Below, in pieces: positions 1-8,600 of a DNA stretch of 64,000 bases. Both the position numbers and the translations under genes were made by a program. Every line of letters begins with the position of its first letter. The first letter of the stretch is position 1. The notes below the pieces were generated by a model. The model saw only the letters and a list, made by a program, of their open reading frames with translations. It was not told the DNA's origin and ran no database searches. The stretch is from an uncultured Halomonas sp. (lineage in GTDB: Bacteria; Pseudomonadota; Gammaproteobacteria; Pseudomonadales; Halomonadaceae), in assembly GCF_947493865.1 (NCBI RefSeq), contig NZ_CANLTC010000008.1, positions 1-64,000 of the forward strand, in the 5' to 3' direction.

Positions 1-295
1 CGTCATGGTGATGACTCCCCGGAATACAAACAATTGAAACAGTCAGCCAGCTATCTGCTTTTTTGTAAACACCCTCTTAGGTCAGTGGTATGGCCTGTGG
101 TGCAATGCCCAGGCCATTTGCGTGTTCTGAGGACTGGGCTTACATTGAGGATTGGTAGTTTTGGTAGTTACTTAAAACATAGGCAGATCGTACTCGTGGA
201 GTTCCCGAGTACTTCAAGGAAGACGTCAAACATGCTTGCGAAAGGATAACCGTATTGCGGTTTTACCTTCGTTTCAGGAATGAGGAGAAAACAGC
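1..295. other. intergenic leader upstream of katE
   Basis: No gene is supported here; the short open frames have no ribosome-binding site and no recognisable product. The stretch holds a 17-base element end at 61-77 (listed separately) and, just before katE, a strong GAGGAG Shine-Dalgarno sequence near 281-287. A promoter for katE must lie here, but no clear -35/-10 pair is visible. Confidence 0.5.
61..77. repeat. solo terminal inverted-repeat end
   Basis: These 17 bases are identical to the right-hand terminal repeat of the 143-bp element at 35408-35550 (TTTTGTAAACACCCTCT). The 60 bases to the left do not resemble the inside of that element. This is therefore either a decayed fragment or the end of a different element that shares the same termini. 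The other end, if any, lies outside the window. Confidence 0.55.
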
Positions 296-2452
296 ATGGC
301 CACCAGTAACAGCCCCTATACCGAACCCAACAGCGATGGCCCTCACGATACGGATTTCAAGACCGACGAGCACAGCAAAACGGAGAGCCTGGAGCGTTAT
401 CGCAGTGATGCCGAAGGTCACGACCTGCGCACCAATCAAGGCGTGCGCATCGCCGACAACCACAACTCGCTGAAGGCCGGCGAACGTGGCCCTACCCTCA
501 TGGAGGATTTCATTCTTCGTGAGAAGCTCAACCACTTCGACCACGAGCGCATTCCCGAGCGTATCGTCCATGCTCGTGGCGCCGCGGCACACGGCTATTT
601 CGAGGCCTACGACAACGCCGCGCAATACTCCAAGGCGGCGCTTTTCAGCGAGGCCGGCAAGAAGACTCCGGTGTTCGTGCGCTTTTCCACGGTACAGGGC
701 GGACGTGGCTCCAACGATACCGTGCGTGACGTGCGCGGCTTCGCCACCAAGTTCTATACCGAGGAAGGCAACTGGGACCTGGTCGGCAACGACATGCCGG
801 TGTTCTTCATGCAGGACGCCACCAAGTTCCCTGACTTCGTCCACGCGGTGAAGCCCGAGCCCCACAACGAGATCCCCCAGGGCCAGTCCGCCCACGATAC
901 ATTCTGGGATTTCGTCTCGCTGTTTCCCGAGTCCGCCCACATGGTGCTGTGGACCATGTCGGATCGCGCCTTTCCGCGTCACTACCGCAACATGGAAGGC
1001 TTCGGGGTGCATACCTTCCGGCTGATCGACAGGCAGGGCAAGGCACGCTTCGTCAAGTTCCATTGGAAGCCGCTGGCGGGCACCTGCTCGCTGATCTGGG
1101 ACGAGGCCCAGAAACTCTGGGGCCGCGATCCGGATTTCAATCGTCGTGGCATGTGGGAAGACATCGAGAACGGTGACTTCATCGAGTACGAACTGGGCAT
1201 CCAGGTAATCGAGGAGGAGGACGAGCACAGCTTCGATTTCGACATTCTCGATGCCACCAAGCTCATTCCCGAGGAGCAGGTGCCGGTCACGCCGATCGGC
1301 AAGATGGTGCTCAACCGCAACCCAGACAACTACTTCGCCGAGACCGAGCAGGTGGCCTTCAGCCCTGGGCACGTGGTGCCGGGCATCGACTTCAGCAACG
1401 ATCCGCTGCTTCAGGGTCGGCTGTTCTCCTACCTGGATACCCAGATGCTGCGCCTGAGCGGGCCGAACTTCCACGAGATTCCCATCAACCGCCCGGTGTG
1501 CCCGTTCCATAACAATCAGCGCGACGCGCCGCATCGTCAGACCATCAACAAGGGACAGGCCTCCTACGAACCCAACTCCATCGATGGCGGCTGGCCCAAG
1601 CAGACCCCGGCGGCGGAAGAGAACGGCGGTTACGAGAGCCATTACGAGCGGGTCGATGCCCACAAGGTACGGGCACGCAGCGACTCCTTCGGCGATCATT
1701 ACTCCCAGGCGCGGCTGTTCTGGAACAGTCAGACCGAGGTGGAGAAGGAGCATATCATTGCCGCCTATACCTTCGAACTCTCCAAGGTGGCGCGCCCTTA
1801 CATTCGCGAGCGCCAGATCAAGGAAATCCTGCCCAACATCGACCTGGAGCTGGCGCGTCGGGTCGGTGAAAATCACGGAATAGATGCGCCTGGGCAGCCG
1901 ACTGCACCGGAAGGTGAACTGGGCAAGGGTGCTCAGGAAAAGTCCGAGGCGCTGAGCCTAATGGCGCGGCTGCCGGGTAATATCAAGTACCGCAAGGTCG
2001 CCATTCTGGCGGCAAACGGTGTCGATGGTGAACAAGTGGAAGCACTCAAGGCGAAGCTCTCCGAGCAGGGTGCCCAGGGTATGGTCATTGCACCGAGCAT
2101 GGCACCAGTTCAAGCCAGCAACGGGCAGTCTGTCATCCCTGACGGCATGCTCAACGGCCTGCCCTCCGTGACCATGGATGCGGTCATCGTCGCCGGTGGC
2201 GAAGACAGTGCCCAGGCATTGGCGAGCTCCGGTCTGGGACGCTACTACGTCCAGGAGGCTTACAAGCATCTCAAGGCAATTGCCGCTCTGGGGGCAGGCA
2301 AGGCGCTACTTGATGCCGCAGGGGTGCCTGTCGGTGAGGATGGGATATTCGTCGGGGATGGGATAGAGGCGGTATTCGATCCCTTTGCCCAGGCCGTGGG
2401 GGAGCATCGCGTGTGGTCTCGGGACTCGAAGGCCAACGATATGCCGGCCTGA
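296..2452 (+). CDS. katE: catalase HPII (large-subunit monofunctional haem catalase)
   Basis: Breaks down hydrogen peroxide to water and oxygen in the cytoplasm. At 718 residues it matches the large-subunit clade, which has an N-terminal extension and a C-terminal flavodoxin-like (DJ-1/PfpI) domain. The catalytic His92 (RIVHARG) and Asn165 (VGNDMPVFF) are visible, and the proximal haem Tyr379 lies in RLFSYLDTQ. The C-terminal domain, roughly residues 560-718, starts around KYRKVAILAANGVDG. The start is fixed by a GAGGAG ribosome-binding site about 8 bases upstream. It stands alone, convergent with gabT, with a strong terminator between them. Enzymes of this clade are usually stationary-phase induced; that is family knowledge, not visible here. 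Confidence 0.96.
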   Translation: MATSNSPYTEPNSDGPHDTDFKTDEHSKTESLERYRSDAEGHDLRTNQGVRIADNHNSLKAGERGPTLMEDFILREKLNHFDHERIPERIVHARGAAAHGYFEAYDNAAQYSKAALFSEAGKKTPVFVRFSTVQGGRGSNDTVRDVRGFATKFYTEEGNWDLVGNDMPVFFMQDATKFPDFVHAVKPEPHNEIPQGQSAHDTFWDFVSLFPESAHMVLWTMSDRAFPRHYRNMEGFGVHTFRLIDRQGKARFVKFHWKPLAGTCSLIWDEAQKLWGRDPDFNRRGMWEDIENGDFIEYELGIQVIEEEDEHSFDFDILDATKLIPEEQVPVTPIGKMVLNRNPDNYFAETEQVAFSPGHVVPGIDFSNDPLLQGRLFSYLDTQMLRLSGPNFHEIPINRPVCPFHNNQRDAPHRQTINKGQASYEPNSIDGGWPKQTPAAEENGGYESHYERVDAHKVRARSDSFGDHYSQARLFWNSQTEVEKEHIIAAYTFELSKVARPYIRERQIKEILPNIDLELARRVGENHGIDAPGQPTAPEGELGKGAQEKSEALSLMARLPGNIKYRKVAILAANGVDGEQVEALKAKLSEQGAQGMVIAPSMAPVQASNGQSVIPDGMLNGLPSVTMDAVIVAGGEDSAQALASSGLGRYYVQEAYKHLKAIAALGAGKALLDAAGVPVGEDGIFVGDGIEAVFDPFAQAVGEHRVWSRDSKANDMPA

Positions 2453-2470
2453 ACGGTTCGCGTTCAAGCG

Positions 2471-2515
2471 TCTTTTGTCAGAGCATTTTTTATCAGTGCT
2501 TCTTTTATCAGGGCT
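2471..2515. repeat. three degenerate 15-bp tandem repeats after katE
   Basis: Three consecutive 15-base units (2471-2485, 2486-2500, 2501-2515) share the pattern TYTTTTRTCAGDGCH. They begin 19 bases after the katE stop codon and end before its terminator. No function is evident; replication slippage is the simplest origin. Confidence 0.55.
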
Positions 2516-2533
2516 CTGCATGAAAGCAACCAG

Positions 2534-2571
2534 AAGCCCTGGCTACCGGTGACGGTAGCCAGGGCTTTTTT
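2534..2571 (+). terminator. rho-independent terminator of katE
   Basis: A perfect 15-bp stem (2534-2548 with 2553-2567) closed by a GTGA loop is followed by a T-rich run. It lies between the convergent katE and gabT. The T tract is on the katE side, so it should mainly stop katE transcription, although the stem itself is symmetrical. Confidence 0.9.
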
Positions 2572-2592
2572 ATCGATTCACACGGGGGTCAT

Positions 2593-3891
2593 TCAGGCGC
2601 TGGCGGTCTGCTTGCTGCCCACCAGTTCCTTCAACGCCTGCTCGATGATATCGAGACCTTCTTCCAGCACCTTGTCCTCGATGGTGACCGGCATCAATAA
2701 GCGAATCGTGTTGCCGTACATGCCACAGGAAAGCAGGATCAATCCGTTCTCCCGGGCCTTCTTGCATAGAGCGGCAGTCAGTTCCGCATCCGGCGTATGA
2801 TTGGCCTTGTCGGATACTACATCCAAGGCTGCCATGGCACCCAGATTGCGCACGTTGTCGATACAGTCGAAGTCCTTCTGCCATTGGCCGAAGCGCTTGG
2901 CCAGCTTGTCGCCGAGGGCCTGGCTCTTCTCGAGGATGTTTTCCTGCTCGAACACCTCGAGTACCGCCAGCACCGCCGCACAGGAGACCGGGCTACCGCT
3001 GTAGGTGCCGCCCAGGGAATTGCCGCCGGAGGCGTCCATGTGCTTGTCGGTGCCCACGACCGCGGAAATCGGCATGCCGTCGCCCATGCTCTTGGCCATG
3101 GTCATGATGTCCGGTTCCACGCCACTGTGCTCGATGGCAAACATCTTGCCGGTGCGCCCGAAGCCGCTCTGCACCTCATCGACGATCATCAGCATGCCGT
3201 GTTCATCGCAGATTTCGCGGATCGCCTTCAGGAAGCTCGCGGGTGCGGCGTAGAAACCGCCTTCACCGAGTACCGGTTCCAGAATGATCGCCGCGGTATC
3301 CTTCGGGTTGGCATCGGTCCTCAAGGCCATCTTGAGCCCGCGTAGCGCTTCGTCTTCACTGACGCCGTGATAGGGAACCGGGTAGGGCGCCCGAAAGACC
3401 GTGCCCGGCATGGGGCCGAAATCCGTCTGGTAGGGATTGACCTTGCCGTTCATCGCCATGGTCATGAAGGTACGGCCGTGATAGCCACCGTCGAAACAGA
3501 TCACGTTGGTCTTGCCGGTGGCGGCACGGGCTATCTTGACGGCATTCTCCAGTGCCTCGGCGCCGGAGTTGGCCAGCATGACCTTGGCATGGCCGCGTAC
3601 GGGGGTGATCTGGCTGAGCTTTTCCGCAACCTTGACGTAGCCTTCATAAGGCATGACGGTCTGGCAGGTATGCATGACCTTGTCGAGCTGCGCCTTGACC
3701 GCTTCGACCACCTTGGGGTGGCGATGGCCAATATTGAGAACACCGATACCGCCAGCGAAATCGATGAAGCGCTTGCCGTCCGCATCCCAGATTTCGGCAT
3801 TTTCGGCACGCTCGGCGAAGTGTGTGGCAGGGCTTGCGGCGCCACTGGCCACATAGCGCTGCTTGAGTTCGTTGAGTTCAGCATTGTTCAT
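2593..3891 (-). CDS. gabT: 4-aminobutyrate aminotransferase
   Basis: Class III PLP-dependent aminotransferase that transfers the amino group of GABA to 2-oxoglutarate, giving succinate semialdehyde and glutamate. The 432-residue length is typical. Visible features are the NSGAEALENAVKIAR cofactor-binding segment, DEVQSGFGRTG before the active site, and the PLP lysine at about residue 267 in TMAKSMGDG; the family more often reads AKSLAGG there. The start has a GGGAGG ribosome-binding site 6 bases upstream. No gabD semialdehyde dehydrogenase is adjacent, so the partner is probably encoded elsewhere. A closely related omega-aminotransferase (e.g. 5-aminovalerate) is the main alternative. Confidence 0.9.
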   Translation of the reverse strand: MNNAELNELKQRYVASGAASPATHFAERAENAEIWDADGKRFIDFAGGIGVLNIGHRHPKVVEAVKAQLDKVMHTCQTVMPYEGYVKVAEKLSQITPVRGHAKVMLANSGAEALENAVKIARAATGKTNVICFDGGYHGRTFMTMAMNGKVNPYQTDFGPMPGTVFRAPYPVPYHGVSEDEALRGLKMALRTDANPKDTAAIILEPVLGEGGFYAAPASFLKAIREICDEHGMLMIVDEVQSGFGRTGKMFAIEHSGVEPDIMTMAKSMGDGMPISAVVGTDKHMDASGGNSLGGTYSGSPVSCAAVLAVLEVFEQENILEKSQALGDKLAKRFGQWQKDFDCIDNVRNLGAMAALDVVSDKANHTPDAELTAALCKKARENGLILLSCGMYGNTIRLLMPVTIEDKVLEEGLDIIEQALKELVGSKQTASA

Positions 3892-4129
3892 GGTAAAAAC
3901 CTCCCGGATTAAATCAACGAGCGCAGTGAAGGTAGATGAACGATCATCATCTAAAACGCAGTGTGTATTATTTTTAACATCGCGCCAAGGGTTTCATGAT
4001 GCCGTCCGCTGCACTTCTACTGTCAATGTACAACGCAACGAGTGCAAGGGCATCGGCGGCCGCATCACTTTCCGTTACACTATATCGTTTCTTCCTTTTC
4101 AGCGGCGCAAGTATCTGAGGTGTGATGAT

Positions 4130-6601
4130 TTGGTAGACCCACTTGATGCATGGTGGTCGCAGCAGTTGGTGCTGTGCGGCTGGGCGTTTGTGCCCGATCC
4201 GGTTGCCGTAGAGCCATCCCAAGCCCTGGCGCGACTAACCGAATTCGGTATTACCGAACGCGGCGAGCTCGGATGGCGGTTGCTCGAGGCCTTTCCTGCC
4301 GAGAAGCCGGACCCGCAGCGTCAACTGGCGGTCATCGAATTGCTGGCGCTGGCAGTGGCTGCTGGCTGGTTGAGCGCCGAGCGTGCCAAGGCCTGGATAC
4401 TGCGTCTGGCAAGGGATCTTCAAGCCCGCCATGCCAGCCTGGATGAATGGCTGGCGGCATTGCGTGGCGCCCGTCTGGATCGCGGCTGGGCACAGGGCGA
4501 CGAAGCCTTTGTCAGGTACAGCGAAGTGCTGGCGACCCTGGAGCATGAAGGGCAGGGTGTTACCTGGCCATTGTTGGGTGATCATCTGGCCACACGCAAT
4601 GACGAACCCTTGTGGCCAGATACTCAGGCTGCAAGGGTGTGGCTCCCCCGGGCGCTATTCGCGCCGCTCTTGATGGAGTCTTCTGATCAGTTGCAGGACT
4701 GGCCGGACGCCGCGGCCTGGCTCGAGCAGGTATGGCAGGTGGGTGGCCGTGAGGACTTGATCCGCACGCTGTTGTGGCTGGCGTCCCAGGGGCACCGCTA
4801 TGGCTGGGATCTCGACGTGGCGAGGTTGTTGGAACAGGATGGGGCCGAGCGTCAAGCCTGGTTGGCGGGGCTCGTCGATCAACGCCGTTACGGTGAGACA
4901 TTGCTGGCGTTCATCGATCAGGGTGAACCGTTGGAATGGGCGGCCTGGGACTGGCTACGGGTGATCGATCTGGCCTATGCCGGTTGGGTTCTGGGGTGGC
5001 TTGAAAGCGGCGAAGCCGAGCATTTCGCACTGCATGGCATCGATCTACTGACCACGCGTTACAGCGACTGGACAGCGCTCATCCGGGCCTATCAGCGCGG
5101 GCGGGCCTTGTTCGAAGGCCAGCCATCCGTTGGCAAGCTGTTCGATGAAGAGACAGCGCTGTTGCTTCATTCACCAGTATCCCCCTGGCGCTTGCCGCTC
5201 GCAGAGCTGATCAGCGATGCGCAGCGAGAAGCGTCTCGCAACGCCATGCAGGAGTGGCGGCGCGATGCCTGGCACTGGGTATTGGCATTGGCATCAGTGC
5301 GAGAGCCCGAACTGCTTTATCGGCAGGGCATACCCGGTGCGATACCCGATGAGAAAGCCGAGGCGCGACGCAAGGATGCCCAGCATTATCTCACCGAGAC
5401 CCTGGGGCTGTTCGCGGACGAAGGCGTACGCGGGTTGGGGCGTTACTGGTTGCCGGCCCAGTCTCACCATCTCAATCAGCTGGCCGCGGACGCGGCACAC
5501 AACATGCTGCCGCCGAGCAAAACCGTATTTGGACAGCCCTCCCTGGAGGCGCAGTATGCGCGTAATTCACTGGCATCCTGCTCAAGGCATGCTGCCACCA
5601 TTCACATGGCGGAGAAATATGCGTTTTATGTGCTGATGGCAGATGACAGCGGTGATTTCGATGGTCGAGAAATCATGGCCCTCGCCCAGGCCTTGCGTAG
5701 TGTGTTGTGTCATCTTTATGGCAATTCCAAGAAGCTTCTCGAAGCCTGGATTGCCTGGGAAACGGTATTGCCGGAAATGCCTGGCGATACATTGGTGCAT
5801 GAAATACGCTGGCACCGGGACGACCCGGGGAGCTGTTTTCATTGGCTCGATTGGCAATGCACATCCTGGCAGGAGCCCGGCCCTCGGCCCACGCTGCTTC
5901 AATTTACCGCCCTGGCATTGACCGGGCCGCTCAACCCGGGAATATGGAACAAGCCACAGCGTGAAAGCGCGTTGGAAAACGAGGCGGCACGGCAATGGCT
6001 GGATAGCCATTATGGCTTGCATAACGCGAGTGAGCTGCAGGAGTTCCTGACCTTCTTGCTCGAGGCCGGGGATCGCCAGGAGTACCAGATCAACTACGCG
6101 CCTTACACCTTGAACCGCGCTCGATTACTCGAGGAAATAGCCATTCTCGAATCCGGAGAGTGTTCGCAGGAGGAGCGTCATCATCTCTTGCGGCTGCAGC
6201 GAGTGCGCGATAACGATACCCGCTGTAACGACACCGACATGACCGCCTGGGACCTGGCCCAGGCCGTCGATCTGGCGGTAACCGGGCGTATTGTCGGCTG
6301 GCTGGATGCAGGTGCCCTGGAACAGGTGCTCGACAAGGCGATGGCCAAGGCTCAGCAGCATTACGCAAGCTGGCAGACCTATGCGGAAGGGCTCTATGCG
6401 GGGTTTGCCTTCTTCATGGGCGAAACCGGGGAGCGTGAAATCTTTCTACGGGATTTTCGCGAGGGACTGGTTGCCTGGTTGTGCGGAGCGCCACCCTTGG
6501 CTGGCCCCTGGGCAAGTCTGGATTTTCCCGGTTCCAGGCCGCGCCATTGGGCGCTTACCCATATCGATACACTCACCGGCGATAGCCGCACGCTACATTG
6601 A
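4130..6601 (+). CDS. multi-module DUF1266 (YbeU/YbeR-like) protein, function unknown
   Basis: I do not know the biochemical function. Two segments match the DUF1266 pattern seen in E. coli YbeU/YbeR: a tryptophan-rich helix, a GWL/GxL turn, then a YxSW motif and a GR/GF stretch. They lie around residues 264-330 (AAWDWLRVIDLAYAGWVLGW, RYSDW) and 700-765 (TAWDLAQAVDLAVTGRIVGW, HYASW). A third, weaker copy may lie around residues 35-125. The protein has no signal peptide or membrane segment. The open frame reaches back to 3863, but that part overlaps the gabT promoter region. I therefore place the start at TTG 4130, which has GAGGTG 7 bases upstream, giving 823 residues. Its stop overlaps the start of the MFS gene, so the two are probably co-translated. 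Confidence 0.72.
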   Translation: MVDPLDAWWSQQLVLCGWAFVPDPVAVEPSQALARLTEFGITERGELGWRLLEAFPAEKPDPQRQLAVIELLALAVAAGWLSAERAKAWILRLARDLQARHASLDEWLAALRGARLDRGWAQGDEAFVRYSEVLATLEHEGQGVTWPLLGDHLATRNDEPLWPDTQAARVWLPRALFAPLLMESSDQLQDWPDAAAWLEQVWQVGGREDLIRTLLWLASQGHRYGWDLDVARLLEQDGAERQAWLAGLVDQRRYGETLLAFIDQGEPLEWAAWDWLRVIDLAYAGWVLGWLESGEAEHFALHGIDLLTTRYSDWTALIRAYQRGRALFEGQPSVGKLFDEETALLLHSPVSPWRLPLAELISDAQREASRNAMQEWRRDAWHWVLALASVREPELLYRQGIPGAIPDEKAEARRKDAQHYLTETLGLFADEGVRGLGRYWLPAQSHHLNQLAADAAHNMLPPSKTVFGQPSLEAQYARNSLASCSRHAATIHMAEKYAFYVLMADDSGDFDGREIMALAQALRSVLCHLYGNSKKLLEAWIAWETVLPEMPGDTLVHEIRWHRDDPGSCFHWLDWQCTSWQEPGPRPTLLQFTALALTGPLNPGIWNKPQRESALENEAARQWLDSHYGLHNASELQEFLTFLLEAGDRQEYQINYAPYTLNRARLLEEIAILESGECSQEERHHLLRLQRVRDNDTRCNDTDMTAWDLAQAVDLAVTGRIVGWLDAGALEQVLDKAMAKAQQHYASWQTYAEGLYAGFAFFMGETGEREIFLRDFREGLVAWLCGAPPLAGPWASLDFPGSRPRHWALTHIDTLTGDSRTLH

Positions 6602-7785
6602 ATCTCATGATCGAAGCATATAGCCGAGATTGGTGGCGTGCGACCCTTGCCTTGTGCCTGGGCTCCTTTATCGTCTTCGTCAATCTTTATGCCGTTCAAC
6701 CGCTGCTGCCGGAGCTGCGTCTCGAGTTCGGCGTATCCACCCTCGAAGCCTCCCTGGTAATGTCGGCGGCATTGGTGACGCTTGCCTGCTCACTGCTCAT
6801 ATTCGGTCCGCTGTCCGATGCCATCGGGCGTGATCGCATCATGCGCTTTACCTTGCTGGCGGCGGCGCTATGTTCGCTGTCCTTGATGTTCGTCGATGAT
6901 TTCGCGCTGCTGCTCATCGTCCGAGCGCTTCAAGGCCTGGTGCTGGGAGGGCTGCCGGCGGTGGCGATTGCCTGGATGGGGGACGAATTCGATCATCGTG
7001 CCTTGATGCTGGCGGTGGGGCTTTATATCAGCGCCAATACCCTCGGGGGGATCGGTGGGCGTGTCCTGGGAGGCCTTGCCGGCGAGTACGGGGGATGGCA
7101 CGCGAGCTTCATGGCGGTAGGGCTGCTTAGCGTGGCGTGTGTCGCTATCTTCTGGTGGCTATTGCCGGCGGCCCGCTGTTTCGAACCGCGGCGGTTTCGC
7201 CTGAAGACTGCCGTCGAGTCGCTTGTCGATCATCTACGTAACCCGCTGCTGCTGTCCGCCTATCTAATTGGTGGACTGAATTTCTTCATTTTCATCAATC
7301 AGTACAGCTATATCACCTTTCGCCTGCACGAGGCCCCTTACTCCTTGTCGATGCAGTGGCTGGGCATGATCTTCGTGACCTATCTGGGGGGGACGTTTGG
7401 GTCGGCGCTATCCGGCAGGCTGTCCCAGCGCCTACCACAACCGTTGTGCATGATGCTGGGTATCGTGATCCTGATGGCCGGCACCTTGGTGACACTGAGC
7501 GCATCGCTGCCGGTCATTCTACTGGGGCTTGTGATCAACGCCTTCGGCTTCTTCGTGTGCCACTCCATGGCGTCGAGCTGGGTAGGACGCCAGGCGACTC
7601 ACTCCCGAGGCAGTGCCACGGCACTCTATCTCGTGTTCTATTATCTGGGGGCCAGCTTCGGCGGTTTCTATCTCGAGCCATTCTGGGGCATGGCGGGCTG
7701 GCAGGGAGTAGTGCTGGCCTCCTGGCTGGTGCTATTGGGAACATTGAGCCTGACCATCTGGCTATGGCGCCGCACTGCGCCATAG
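6598..7785 (+). CDS. MFS transporter (YnfM-type)
   Basis: A 395-residue inner-membrane protein with about 12 hydrophobic segments. It carries the major-facilitator motif A between segments 2 and 3 (GPLSDAIGRDRIMR). The N-terminus (WWRATLALCLGSF..NLYAVQPLLP) resembles the YnfM-type efflux subgroup. The substrate cannot be read from sequence. The likely start is TTG 6598, which overlaps the upstream stop as TTGA; ATG 6607 is the alternative. An 11-bp hairpin (7760-7787) spans the stop codon but has no T tract. Coupling to the DUF1266 protein suggests a shared role, but this is inference. Confidence 0.85.
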   Translation: MNLMIEAYSRDWWRATLALCLGSFIVFVNLYAVQPLLPELRLEFGVSTLEASLVMSAALVTLACSLLIFGPLSDAIGRDRIMRFTLLAAALCSLSLMFVDDFALLLIVRALQGLVLGGLPAVAIAWMGDEFDHRALMLAVGLYISANTLGGIGGRVLGGLAGEYGGWHASFMAVGLLSVACVAIFWWLLPAARCFEPRRFRLKTAVESLVDHLRNPLLLSAYLIGGLNFFIFINQYSYITFRLHEAPYSLSMQWLGMIFVTYLGGTFGSALSGRLSQRLPQPLCMMLGIVILMAGTLVTLSASLPVILLGLVINAFGFFVCHSMASSWVGRQATHSRGSATALYLVFYYLGASFGGFYLEPFWGMAGWQGVVLASWLVLLGTLSLTIWLWRRTAP

Positions 7786-7823
7786 CCAGGGCGTCATTGA
7801 TGAACCGCACCGAAGCGAAGCCA

Positions 7824-8447
7824 TTACTTGCTGCCGGGCAGGCCTGCCTGGTCGCCCCAGACCTCCTTCAGCCGGTCGGTGCGGCCACAGCCGGCCTTGT
7901 AGAAACGATAACGTACGGGGTTTTTCTTGTAATAATCCTGATGGTAGCCCTCTGCTTTCCAGAATTGATTGGCGGGAACGATCTGGGTGGCGATTGGCTG
8001 GTCGAAGCGCTCTTCGAGTTCGGCCTTGGTTTTTTCCGCCAGGCTTTTTTGCTCATCGTTCTGATAAAAGATGGCACTGCGATACTGGGGGCCGCCGTCA
8101 CAGAACTGGCGGTTCTCGGCGAAGGGGTCGATGTTATGCCAGAAGGCCTCCAGCAGGGTGGCATAGTCCACGATCCGTGGGTCGTATTCGACCTCGACAG
8201 CCTCGACGTGCCGGGTCTCGCCGCGAGAGACCTGCTCATAGCTGGGGTTTGACTTTTCGCCACCGATGTAACCCGACGTGGTAGCCTTGACCCCCTCGAT
8301 TTCATCGTAGGCCTCTTCCATGCACCAGAAACAGCCCCCGGCGAAAACCGCCGTGGCATCCTCGGGCTGGGTTTTCTCGGCCAAGGCAAGGGCGGGAAAG
8401 GACGACGCTGCCAGCGTCAACGTAAAGGGAAGCAGTAGCTTGCGCAC
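7824..8447 (-). CDS. msrA: exported peptide-methionine (S)-S-oxide reductase
   Basis: Reduces methionine-S-sulfoxide in oxidised proteins. The active-site motif GGCFWC is at residues 37-42, and a C-terminal cysteine in KAGCGRTD can act as the resolving residue. I chose GTG 8447 (207 residues) because TGGAG precedes it at a suitable distance and translation then begins with a clear signal peptide (RKLLLPFTLTLAASSFPALALA). This makes it a periplasmic enzyme. The longer open frame to 8519 would bury the signal peptide. A cytoplasmic-type msrB lies apart at 61502, so the two do not form an operon here. Confidence 0.9.
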   Translation of the reverse strand: MRKLLLPFTLTLAASSFPALALAEKTQPEDATAVFAGGCFWCMEEAYDEIEGVKATTSGYIGGEKSNPSYEQVSRGETRHVEAVEVEYDPRIVDYATLLEAFWHNIDPFAENRQFCDGGPQYRSAIFYQNDEQKSLAEKTKAELEERFDQPIATQIVPANQFWKAEGYHQDYYKKNPVRYRFYKAGCGRTDRLKEVWGDQAGLPGSK

Positions 8448-8600
8448 ATCGTTCTCCAGGAATAGGTATTGCAGGGGACTGATTGGAGACGTTTTTCCGC
8501 GTCGAGTTCCTTGATGCAACGTTTCTTTGACATCGATGGTGCCAAATGGCCCTACTTTTAATCACCGTTTTCTCCATCAACGTCCAAGGGAGACTGTAAG

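Noticed and set aside
263..1876. 537-codon open frame antisense to katE
   Set aside because: It is a shadow of katE codon bias in GC-rich DNA; no ribosome-binding site and no recognisable product.
3863..4129. N-terminal extension of the DUF1266 protein
   Set aside because: It overlaps the gabT start and promoter, has no ribosome-binding site and no similarity to the rest of the protein.
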